A DNA stretch of 64,000 nucleotides from Bacteroidales bacterium (GTDB lineage: Bacteria; Bacteroidota; Bacteroidia; Bacteroidales; FEN-979): NCBI GenBank assembly GCA_023231005.1, contig JALNWG010000003.1:1-64000 (forward strand). The letters are read 5' to 3'. How positions within the stretch are numbered: the stretch's first letter is position 1; each line of letters begins with the position of its first letter. Below, in pieces: positions 39,303 to 47,667 of the stretch. Made by a program: the position numbers and the translations under genes. The notes beneath the pieces were generated by a model that worked only from the letters and a program-made list of their open reading frames with translations, was not told where the DNA came from and searched no databases.

Positions 39303-39683
39303 TTATTTCGCAAGCTCTTTTTCAAACGCAGCCCGATCTTCTTTGGATAAATATTTACAATCGAGCATTGCCTCTCGTAAATATTTTCCAAATTTTTTAT
39401 TGAATTCGGGCGTTGTTGCTTTTTCACCATATTTTTTCTTGAATTCATCATACAAAACGGTCATTTCCTTCTGCACATTTTGTGCCTCCCCCTGAAGCTT
39501 CTGGATTTGTATTGAATCAGCAGGATTAGCTGCCTTTAATTTCGTCATGGTTTCAATGCTTTTACACATTGATTCAGCAATATTCTTGGCATCTTGCTTT
39601 AATTCTTGATTTTCACGATTGCATCCTGAAAAGACAATAATTCCGGCAATGAGTACAGAATATAAGATGGTTTTGATATCCAT
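39303..39683 (-). CDS. Small helical lipoprotein, unknown function
   Basis: 126 residues from the ATG at 39683; a GTG five codons earlier is possible. The start is a lipoprotein signal, MDIKTILYSVLIAGIIVFSG followed by Cys21. The mature part is strongly charged and helical (IAESMCKSIETM, NVQKEMTVLYDEFKKKYG), with two further Cys residues. I do not recognise a family. It stands alone between convergent aspS and the divergent U32 gene (about 166 bases), so no partner can be suggested. Confidence 0.75.
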   Translation of the reverse strand: MDIKTILYSVLIAGIIVFSGCNRENQELKQDAKNIAESMCKSIETMTKLKAANPADSIQIQKLQGEAQNVQKEMTVLYDEFKKKYGEKATTPEFNKKFGKYLREAMLDCKYLSKEDRAAFEKELAK

Positions 39684-39825
39684 AATTTCTTTTTTCACAA
39701 AAATAATGATTTTGTTTAAACCAACTTTTCATTATTCTCGCACTGCTTCCGAATATTTATAATCGGCAGAACTTTGAACTGAATCCGAATTATACAATTA
39801 CCCCCTTTAATCCCATCGGTTCCCG

Positions 39826-39833
39826 TATCTTTG
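39826..39833 (+). promoter_or_regulatory. -7 promoter box of the U32 gene
   Basis: Perfect TAtcTTTG 16 bases before the TTG start codon. Transcription would begin around 39840, giving a nearly leaderless message. Confidence 0.55.
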
Positions 39834-39849
39834 TAAAAACTTTTATGAC

Positions 39850-41082
39850 TTGCAAAAAAGCGAGATCACCGCTCCCGTTGGTTCCTGGGAATCACTGATC
39901 GCTGCCATTCAGGCAGGAGCCGACTCGGTATATTTCGGAGTTGGATTACTCAATATGCGATCCCGCTCTTCGGTTAATTTCACCCTTCGTGATCTGGTGA
40001 AAATCGCCCGGATTTGTCGGAAACACCAGGTAAAAACCTATCTCACGCTGAATACGGTTGTGTATGATTCGGAAATAAAGCAGCTGAAAAAATTGGTGGA
40101 TTCCGCAAAAAAGAATGGCATCACGGCCATCATTGCCGCTGATCAGGCGGTGATCCAATATGCCCGTAAGGTGAAAATGACGGTACACATAAGCACACAG
40201 GCCAACATAACGAATTTTGAAGCCGTAAAATATTGGTCGCAGTATGCCGATGTGATGGTTACTGCACGTGAGCTTACCCTGGAACAAGTTGCCTCAATAA
40301 TACGTAAAATTCATCGGAAAAAAATAGTTGGGCCCTCGGGACAGCTTGTCAGAATTGAAATTTTTGCCCATGGGGCCTTATGTATGGCCATTTCAGGGAA
40401 ATGTTATCTCAGTCTTGATCAATACAATGCTTCTGCAAACCGGGGCGCTTGTTATCAACTTTGCCGCCGCCCATATCTGGTTACCGATTCTGAAACCGGC
40501 CTGGAATTGGAAGTTGATAATAAATACATTATGTCGCCTAAAGATCTTTGTACCATAGGTTTTCTTGATAAGATTCTGAAGTCAGGAGTTTCCATTCTGA
40601 AAATTGAGGGTCGAGGCCGAAGCCCAGAATATGTGAAAACGGTAGTCTCCTGCTATCGCGAAGCAGCCGATACTGTGGCTAAAGGTACGTATTCACAGGA
40701 AAAAATTGAAATGTGGCAGGAACGTCTTAAAACGGTCTACAACCGGGGCTTCTGGGATGGATATTACCGGGGGCAGAAGATGGGGGAATGGGCGGAACAA
40801 CATGGCTCTGTGGCAACGGAAACAAAAGAATATGTTGGAAAGATTACCAACTTTTTCACCAAATTGAAAGTAGCAGAAATAAAAATGGAATCCGGACAAA
40901 TCAAACAGGGCGACCGGATTATCATTCAGGGGCCTACTACCGGAGTCGTTGATCTGACCATTTCTGAAATCCGCGTTGATCTAAAAGTAGTAAATAAAAC
41001 GTCCAAAGGAGAACGATGCAGCATACCGGTTGGAACTTTTCTCCGACGTGCCGATAAAGTCTATAAAATCATTTCCAATTGA
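39850..41082 (+). CDS. U32 family protein (collagenase-like peptidase / RNA hydroxylase family)
   Basis: 410 residues. The U32 signature runs from E170 to C185 (EIFAHGALCMAISGKC). Cys178, 185, 201 and 234 match the spacing of the four iron-sulfur-binding Cys known in UbiU, RlhA and TrhP. Members hydroxylate tRNA, rRNA or quinone rings using prephenate-derived oxygen chemistry, or were first named as collagenases, so the activity here is more likely hydroxylation than proteolysis (inference). The only frame-consistent start giving the conserved beginning SEITAPVGSWESL is TTG at 39850; an ATG five bases upstream is out of frame. The C-terminus (residues 330-410) is a beta-barrel-like domain. 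The next gene overlaps its stop. Confidence 0.88.
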   Translation: MQKSEITAPVGSWESLIAAIQAGADSVYFGVGLLNMRSRSSVNFTLRDLVKIARICRKHQVKTYLTLNTVVYDSEIKQLKKLVDSAKKNGITAIIAADQAVIQYARKVKMTVHISTQANITNFEAVKYWSQYADVMVTARELTLEQVASIIRKIHRKKIVGPSGQLVRIEIFAHGALCMAISGKCYLSLDQYNASANRGACYQLCRRPYLVTDSETGLELEVDNKYIMSPKDLCTIGFLDKILKSGVSILKIEGRGRSPEYVKTVVSCYREAADTVAKGTYSQEKIEMWQERLKTVYNRGFWDGYYRGQKMGEWAEQHGSVATETKEYVGKITNFFTKLKVAEIKMESGQIKQGDRIIIQGPTTGVVDLTISEIRVDLKVVNKTSKGERCSIPVGTFLRRADKVYKIISN

Positions 41083-41963
41083 TACAAAATCTCCATACTC
41101 ACACCAACTTCAGCGATGGATCTGACGATCCGGTAAAATATATTGAAGAAGCACTCCGACAGGGATTTTCAATTCTGGGATTCTCCGACCATTCTCCGCT
41201 TCCGTTTGAAAACAAGTTTGCACTCCGCGAAGAACAAACCGACCGTTACTGCAAAACCATTATAGATTTACGTAAAAAATTAATCTTCCCGTCTCCCAGT
41301 CAGGCAATCAACATCCAGCATCCAGCATCCAACATCCAACTTTTTCTCGGAATGGAAACTGATTTTATTTCGGGTCTTGGTCATTCTCCTGCCTATTTCA
41401 AGGAAAATTTTCCGCTGGATTATATCATTGGATCGGTGCATCTGGTTAGGAATCCCCAGGAAGAAGAGTTGTGGTTTATTGATGGACCCCTAACTCAAAC
41501 CTACGATGATGGTTTGTCCAAAGTATTTCATGGAGATTCACGTTTTGCAGTAACTACTTATTATCGGCAGGTCCAGGAGATGATCGCCTGTTTTAAACCC
41601 GATATTGTCGGGCATCTGGATAAGATCAAAATGCATAATCATGATCGGTTTTTTTCCGAAACTGAACTCTGGTACAATAAACTGGTCGATGAAACGCTTG
41701 ACCTGATTCAGGAAAACGGCTGTATCGTAGAAGTCAACACCCGCGGAATCTATAAAAAACGCTCCGAAACACTATTCCCTGGTCCCGCAATCCTCAAAAA
41801 AATCCTTAGCCGGAAGATCCCGGTTACTTTGTGCTCCGATGCCCATAAACCCAATGAAATATCGATGTTTTTTCCTGAGGCAATACAATTGCTGACAAAT
41901 TTGGGCTTCCACGAATCAATGTATCTTTCATCCGCAGGATGGGAATCTCACCCGTTTAAATAG
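41079..41963 (+). CDS. PHP-family histidinol-phosphatase-like phosphatase
   Basis: 294 residues, starting with TTG that overlaps the U32 stop (TTGA), a sign of coupling. The PHP metal-binding motifs are present: H6-T-H8 (NLHTHTNFSDGS), SDHSP at 36-40, the Glu in GMETD, GSVHL, and VGHLDKIK and LCSDAHKP near the end. This matches the HisK-type histidinol-phosphatase that removes phosphate in histidine synthesis; related PHP proteins act on other phosphoesters. No other his gene is nearby. A low-complexity insert INIQHPASNIQ, encoded by a 7-bp tandem repeat, sits just before LFLGMETD. Confidence 0.85.
   Translation: MIQNLHTHTNFSDGSDDPVKYIEEALRQGFSILGFSDHSPLPFENKFALREEQTDRYCKTIIDLRKKLIFPSPSQAINIQHPASNIQLFLGMETDFISGLGHSPAYFKENFPLDYIIGSVHLVRNPQEEELWFIDGPLTQTYDDGLSKVFHGDSRFAVTTYYRQVQEMIACFKPDIVGHLDKIKMHNHDRFFSETELWYNKLVDETLDLIQENGCIVEVNTRGIYKKRSETLFPGPAILKKILSRKIPVTLCSDAHKPNEISMFFPEAIQLLTNLGFHESMYLSSAGWESHPFK
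41312..41339 (+). repeat. 7-bp tandem repeat inside the PHP gene
   Basis: Four adjacent heptamers: CATCCAG, CATCCAG, CATCCAA, CATCCAA. The array is 28 bases, not a multiple of three, and encodes a low-complexity insert. Gain or loss of one unit would shift the reading frame. Confidence 0.95.
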
Positions 41964-42043
41964 AAGATGTTAACGATCGGCCAGAAAATACGAATTGGTT
42001 TCAACTCAACTATTTTGTAATCTTGTAAAAAGGAACAAACAAT

Positions 42044-45000
42044 ATGGCATACGGTTGGTATTATTCAAAACCAAAAAAGAGTAAGAATAGGATTAAATCG
42101 GAAGTACCTAAGCAACGCATAAAATTCGGTCAAACTTGGTGGGGCCAACAATGGCTGAATTCATTGACTCACATTGATTTCGATAACCGGCTTCCAAGGG
42201 GCAGAGCCTATGCCGGTAACGGATCTGTGAAGGATATTATAATCATAAATAACTCAATTTCTGCAAGGGTTCAGGGGAGCCGTCCTTCTCCCTACAAAGT
42301 TAAAATCAACATTCCACAATTTTCTGTTGCTCAGAAAAAGAATCTTATAGATGAAATTGCGAAAAATCCTTTAATTCTCTCGAAACTCCTGAATCGTGAA
42401 ATCCCGGAAGAATTAAATCGCTTGGCGCTTAATAGTAATATTCGGATCTTTCCCGGTTCATGGAAAGATTTTGGCATGGATTGTTCATGCCCCGATTGGG
42501 CCGTTCCCTGTAAGCACCTTGCTGCGGTTATTTATATCATCGCCAATGAAATTGATGTTAATCCTTTTACATTGTTCAAACTCAGAGGATTGGATTTAAT
42601 TGCTTCACTCGAGCAATATCATGCCTCGATAAGTGAACATAAGGAAGAGCAAATCCCGTTAATTGATTCATTTCTGGTTGATGAATTGCCTGAACTTCAA
42701 TTGGAGTCCAATTTTTTTCCTTCCGAACTTCCTGATTTTACTGTTATAACTGACCAAACGGAGAAGATTTTTACACTACTACCGCCCAATCCGCTTTTTT
42801 ATACAAAAGATTTTAAGCCTTTGCTGCAATCGGTATATAAAAAAATATCTGTAAACGCCCGAAAACGTGAACAATATGAACTTAATCAAGAGTTACGTGA
42901 ATTAATGACCAGGATAGAAACTTTTGATGACACCATGATCCTTCTTGATGAGAACCTTGTTGTAGAGAATGTTGTTTTTATCAAAAGTGGTAGAAAAAAA
43001 GACCAGGAGACACGGTTAACTTGGGAAAATTTCGAATGGTTGATAGATTCATTAGATCCTGCTATCCTTGAAAACTGTAATAATGCGTTACGCGGGATCG
43101 CCTTACACAGGCAATTTTCCATTGCTCTTGCTTCACAAGGAGCTTTTATCCCACAATTGCTTATTGGTGGCGACAGCCATTATCTCGTCCGCTGGATTCC
43201 AGCTGAAAATGATCCACAGATACGTATACTGGCCCAAATGTTACAGAAATATACGTCTCCTGGTACGATATGGATATGGGATATTCTTAGCGAAGGAGAA
43301 CAACGATATATGGCGTTAACTCCCGATGAAAACGCCCGTACTTTAACATCCCTCTTTCTGGAATCCTTTTTTGGAAATATGCGGTATGACCCTAAGTTCA
43401 AGGGAACGGAAAATGATGTCATTGTCAATTTATTTTTTAACCATAAACCATATACGTTTCAGGCACTTACAGAAAAACAGATTCCTAACACCATTCAACT
43501 TTGGCTCAAGCGGCTCCACCTTACAAACCGTAAATGGCAAGCTATAATTCGGGTTGAAGAGAAAAATGCAGTTTTTACGCTCGACATCCTCGCCAACAAT
43601 ACCGAAGCTCCGACCGAAGCACCTGTCCCCCTAAAACAAATGATTTCTGACAAAAAGAATCAATCCATAAGCATTGAATTGTTAAGGGATTTATCAAGTC
43701 TCACTGATTTTTTTCCGGGTCTGGACCACTACATCCGGACATCGGGCATGAAATCCATGGTGTTCGATGGCCATCAATTTGCAGAGGTGTTTCAGAAAAT
43801 ACTTCCAACCTTAAGGATGCTCGGTATTGAAATCCTGATGCCTAAGGCATTGGGAAAATTACTTGTTCCCAGACCTTCACTTCGACTTACGGCCAAAACA
43901 ACTGGAAAAACTACTTCTTTCCTTGGCCTCGATCAAATCCTGGGGTTCGATTATCAGATCGCTATTGGCGACCGAGTGATGTCGGTTGAAGAATTCCAAA
44001 AACTCACAGGACGATTGTCGGGTATTGTGAAAATAAAAGACCAATATGTATTATTAAACGGGAGTGACATGGAAAAAATTTTCAATCCTGTCGACTTTCC
44101 CACTAAACTATCATCACAACAATTGCTAAAAGTAGCATTGGCTGAAGAATACCAAGGTGCAACTATTGGTCTCGACGCAAAGGTTCGCAAGCTGATTAAA
44201 AAGATGTCTTCTCCTTCTATCATTACCATCCCAAAAGAAATCAAGGCAACCCTTCGGCCATACCAGTTAAATGGGTTCCGTTGGATGGTACAACAATCGA
44301 AAATTGGCTTCGGGAGCCTTATTGCAGACGATATGGGTCTTGGAAAAACCCTTCAGGTGATCGCACTATTACAAAAATTCAAGAATGATGGATTGCTGAA
44401 TAAAGAGAAGGCACTTGTAGTTGTTCCTACCACTTTGCTTACCAATTGGCTGAAAGAACTGGAAAAATTTGCTCCATCACTCCATGCTTCCGTTTATCAT
44501 GGATTGGGACGAAAATTAGATTTATCCGGTATTGATATTCTCCTCACAACTTATGGAATGGTGAGAAGTGATCTGAAAACTCTGAAAGGTAAATCCTGGT
44601 ATGTGGTTGTGATCGATGAGGCACAAAACATTAAAAACACCGACTCTGAACAAACAAAAGCTGTAAAAAGTATCAAATCAACAATTCGGATTGCAATGAG
44701 CGGAACTCCTGTTGAAAACCGCCTTTCAGAATACTGGAGTATCATGGATTTCGTTTACACAGGTTATCTTGGACCTGCAAAAACCTTTACTGAAGAATTT
44801 GCTGAGCCAATTCAGGTGTACCACGACAAAGAAAAAGCAGGTCTTTTTCGGAAAATTACGGCCCCTTTTATTCTCCGTCGACTGAAAACCGATCAAACAA
44901 TCATCAGCGATTTGCCTGAAAAATTTGAGAACAATCAATATTGCATCCTTACAAATGAACAGGCTGGGTTGTATCAAAACGTAGTCGACAATGCATTGAA

Positions 45001-45646
45001 GTCGATTGAAGATATGGAAGGAATTCAGCGAAGAGGCTTAGTGTTGAAAATGATTACTGCCCTGAAACAGATTTGCAACCATCCCGACAATTACCTGAAA
45101 AAAGGAAATGCTAATCCTGCCATTTCTGGCAAATCCCAGATATTGATGGAATTACTTGATAATATTCATGAAGCCGGAGAAAAAACACTGCTGTTCACGC
45201 AATACAGGGAGATGGGAGATATTCTGGTCTCAATGATCGAAAACCGGTTTGGCTTTACACCGCTCTTTCTTCATGGAGGAATAACCCGTAAGAACCGTGA
45301 TGAATTAGTGGAAGACTTTCAGAATAAACGAAACCACTGGGTTTTCATTCTTTCATTGAAAGCCGGTGGCACAGGCCTGAATCTCACTTCCGCCAACCAT
45401 GTAATTCATCATGATTTTTGGTGGAATCCGGCTGTGGAAAATCAGGCAACTGACCGTGCCTACCGAATCGGACAGGATAAAAACGTAATGGTTAGCCGGC
45501 TGCTTACCCGTGGAACCTTCGAGGAGAAAATAGATGAAATGCTGAACAGCAAAAAAGAATTGGCTAATCTCACTGTTTCCTCTGGTGAAAAATGGATCGG
45601 TGATCTGTCGAATATGGAATTAAAAGAAATATTCAGATTGAAATAG
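42044..45646 (+). CDS. SWIM-type zinc finger plus SNF2 helicase protein
   Basis: 1,200 residues. A SWIM zinc finger C147-x-C149 ... C156-x-H158 (MDCSCPDWAVPCKHLA) sits in the N-terminal part; the middle (about 200-700) is poorly defined helical sequence. The C-terminal half is an SNF2 motor: Walker A DDMGLGKT at 762-769, DEAQ box 858-861, and the RAYRIGQ arginine-finger motif near the end. SNF2 proteins use ATP to move along double-stranded DNA and displace or remodel bound proteins; bacterial members of the SWIM-SNF2 type are widespread but their targets are mostly unknown. A -7-like TAatCTTG lies at 42018-42025 and an AAAGGA ribosome site near 42030. dnaG follows 64 bases downstream. Confidence 0.92.
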   Translation: MAYGWYYSKPKKSKNRIKSEVPKQRIKFGQTWWGQQWLNSLTHIDFDNRLPRGRAYAGNGSVKDIIIINNSISARVQGSRPSPYKVKINIPQFSVAQKKNLIDEIAKNPLILSKLLNREIPEELNRLALNSNIRIFPGSWKDFGMDCSCPDWAVPCKHLAAVIYIIANEIDVNPFTLFKLRGLDLIASLEQYHASISEHKEEQIPLIDSFLVDELPELQLESNFFPSELPDFTVITDQTEKIFTLLPPNPLFYTKDFKPLLQSVYKKISVNARKREQYELNQELRELMTRIETFDDTMILLDENLVVENVVFIKSGRKKDQETRLTWENFEWLIDSLDPAILENCNNALRGIALHRQFSIALASQGAFIPQLLIGGDSHYLVRWIPAENDPQIRILAQMLQKYTSPGTIWIWDILSEGEQRYMALTPDENARTLTSLFLESFFGNMRYDPKFKGTENDVIVNLFFNHKPYTFQALTEKQIPNTIQLWLKRLHLTNRKWQAIIRVEEKNAVFTLDILANNTEAPTEAPVPLKQMISDKKNQSISIELLRDLSSLTDFFPGLDHYIRTSGMKSMVFDGHQFAEVFQKILPTLRMLGIEILMPKALGKLLVPRPSLRLTAKTTGKTTSFLGLDQILGFDYQIAIGDRVMSVEEFQKLTGRLSGIVKIKDQYVLLNGSDMEKIFNPVDFPTKLSSQQLLKVALAEEYQGATIGLDAKVRKLIKKMSSPSIITIPKEIKATLRPYQLNGFRWMVQQSKIGFGSLIADDMGLGKTLQVIALLQKFKNDGLLNKEKALVVVPTTLLTNWLKELEKFAPSLHASVYHGLGRKLDLSGIDILLTTYGMVRSDLKTLKGKSWYVVVIDEAQNIKNTDSEQTKAVKSIKSTIRIAMSGTPVENRLSEYWSIMDFVYTGYLGPAKTFTEEFAEPIQVYHDKEKAGLFRKITAPFILRRLKTDQTIISDLPEKFENNQYCILTNEQAGLYQNVVDNALKSIEDMEGIQRRGLVLKMITALKQICNHPDNYLKKGNANPAISGKSQILMELLDNIHEAGEKTLLFTQYREMGDILVSMIENRFGFTPLFLHGGITRKNRDELVEDFQNKRNHWVFILSLKAGGTGLNLTSANHVIHHDFWWNPAVENQATDRAYRIGQDKNVMVSRLLTRGTFEEKIDEMLNSKKELANLTVSSGEKWIGDLSNMELKEIFRLK

Positions 45647-45710
45647 CAAACCGAAATATGTTTTATTAACGCTTCTCTAAAATTAGTAATTTCGCTATAC
45701 TTGATCCTTT

Positions 45711-47660
45711 ATGATGATCCCCCACGACACCATCGACAATATTCTAACCACTACCCGTATTGAAGAGGTGATCGGAGATTATGTGACCTTGCGCCGGCGC
45801 GGAGTGAATTTGCTTGGATTGTGCCCTTTTCACAACGAAAAAACACCCTCTTTTACCGTTTCTCCGGCGAAAGGGATCTACAAATGCTTTGGCTGCGGAA
45901 AAGCTGGTAATGCCGTCAATTTTTTGATGGAACATGAACATTTTTCTTACCCAGAAGCATTGAAATACCTGGCTAAGAAATACAATATCGAGGTCGAAGA
46001 AGAAGAACAAACCCCCGAACAACTCCAGGAGCTTAATGAGAAAGAAAGCCTATATAATTTAAATCTTTTTGCACAGCAGTTTTTTACAAAGACCCTTCAT
46101 GAAACCGAAGAAGGAAAAGCAATTGGATTGTCATATCTTCGGGAACGTAGTATCCGCGAAGACCTGATTCATAAATTCCAATTGGGATTCAGCCCTGAAA
46201 AATGGGACGCTTTTTCAGATTATGCCAGCCATCAGGGATATAAAAAAGAGTTCCTTCTGAAAACAGGACTCTCTCTCGAAAAAGAATCACGACTTTATGA
46301 TCGCTTTCATGCCCGGATCATCTTTCCCATCCATAGCGTTTCCGGAAGAGTGATCGGCTTTGGCGGAAGAATTCTTGGTCAGGATAAATCCCGCCCGAAA
46401 TATGTCAATTCCCCGGAATCGGAAATTTATAATAAGAGTAAAACCCTTTATGGTATATATTTTGCAAAAACCGCCATCATAGCCAAAGATAACTGCTTCT
46501 TGGTTGAGGGTTATACCGATGTAATCTCGCTCTACCAATCAGGCATAGAAAATGTGGTCGCCTCTTCCGGAACTTCCCTTACTCACGACCAGGTTCGGAT
46601 GATTCAGCGATATACTTCCCAGATTACCATTCTTTACGACGGCGATACGGCAGGGATCAAAGCATCTTTCAGGGGTATCGACATGATCGTAGAGCAAGGC
46701 ATGAATGTTAAAATCGTACTCTTCCCCGATGGAGAAGATCCTGATTCGTTTTCCCGGAAACATCATCCTGTTGAAGTCGAAAAATTTATCACCGGAAATT
46801 CCGTCAATTTTATCCTCTTCAAAACCAAATTATTGTTAGCTGAAACTCAAAATGATCCGATCAAAAAAGCTGCCCTGATTAAAGAAATCGTAAACACCAT
46901 TGCCTTGATTCCCGATGGTATTACACGTTCTCTCTATATCAGGGAATGCTCTGCCCTGATGACCATTTCAGAGATGGTGCTGATGAACGAAATGAATAAG
47001 ATTCTCCGAACGCGGTTTAAAAAAGAGATCCCATCCGCTGATCAGGAATCAATTCCAGCATCAGAAACATTTACCCCAACTGACACTCAGCAAACACTAG
47101 ATTCCGATTCGGCTGAATTCCAGGAAAAAGAAATTATCCGCCTGTTGCTTTTATATGGCCATGAAACCATCCATATAAAAAAAACACCAGACGATACAGA
47201 AGAAATCCAGGTAATGGTTGCCGATTTAGTCGTTCATGAAATTCTCTCCGACGAATTGCAATTTGAAGAGCCTTGTTTCAAACGAATATTTCAGGAATAT
47301 ATAACAGGTAACGAAAACGACTCGTTTCCTGATCGTTCCTGGTTCCTTTCTCACCGCGATCAGGAAGTTTCAAATATGGCGGTAAATCTAGTGTTTTCAC
47401 CTTATGAACTCAGCCAAAACTGGTTAAAAAACAACATCATGGTGGAAACGGAAGAAAAGCGGTTAAAAATGCATGTAAAACACACCATTCTTTCTTTTAA
47501 ATCGAAAAAAATCGATAAAATGATGGCAGACCTGCAAAAGCAATTGCTGTCATCATCCTCCGAAGAAGAACAAAAAGAACTGATGAAATCCTTACAGAAA
47601 TTAAAAAAACAAAGTATCCGAATCAACAACCAGGAGCTGGGAAGAATCATCACCCGTTAA
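45711..47660 (+). CDS. dnaG: DNA primase
   Basis: 649 residues from the first of two adjacent ATGs. The CHC2 zinc-binding domain has C38, H41, C59 and C62 (LCPFHNEKTPSFTV ... YKCFGCGKAG). The TOPRIM catalytic core shows VEGYTD at 265-270 and DGD at 310-312. A C-terminal helical region of about 200 residues, which binds the replicative helicase, is rich in Glu and Lys. DnaG makes the RNA primers for replication. A near-match -7 box TAtaCTTG is at 45696-45703. The gene ends 7 bases from a convergent operon end. Confidence 0.97.
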   Translation: MMIPHDTIDNILTTTRIEEVIGDYVTLRRRGVNLLGLCPFHNEKTPSFTVSPAKGIYKCFGCGKAGNAVNFLMEHEHFSYPEALKYLAKKYNIEVEEEEQTPEQLQELNEKESLYNLNLFAQQFFTKTLHETEEGKAIGLSYLRERSIREDLIHKFQLGFSPEKWDAFSDYASHQGYKKEFLLKTGLSLEKESRLYDRFHARIIFPIHSVSGRVIGFGGRILGQDKSRPKYVNSPESEIYNKSKTLYGIYFAKTAIIAKDNCFLVEGYTDVISLYQSGIENVVASSGTSLTHDQVRMIQRYTSQITILYDGDTAGIKASFRGIDMIVEQGMNVKIVLFPDGEDPDSFSRKHHPVEVEKFITGNSVNFILFKTKLLLAETQNDPIKKAALIKEIVNTIALIPDGITRSLYIRECSALMTISEMVLMNEMNKILRTRFKKEIPSADQESIPASETFTPTDTQQTLDSDSAEFQEKEIIRLLLLYGHETIHIKKTPDDTEEIQVMVADLVVHEILSDELQFEEPCFKRIFQEYITGNENDSFPDRSWFLSHRDQEVSNMAVNLVFSPYELSQNWLKNNIMVETEEKRLKMHVKHTILSFKSKKIDKMMADLQKQLLSSSSEEEQKELMKSLQKLKKQSIRINNQELGRIITR

Positions 47661-47667
47661 CCAGCCT

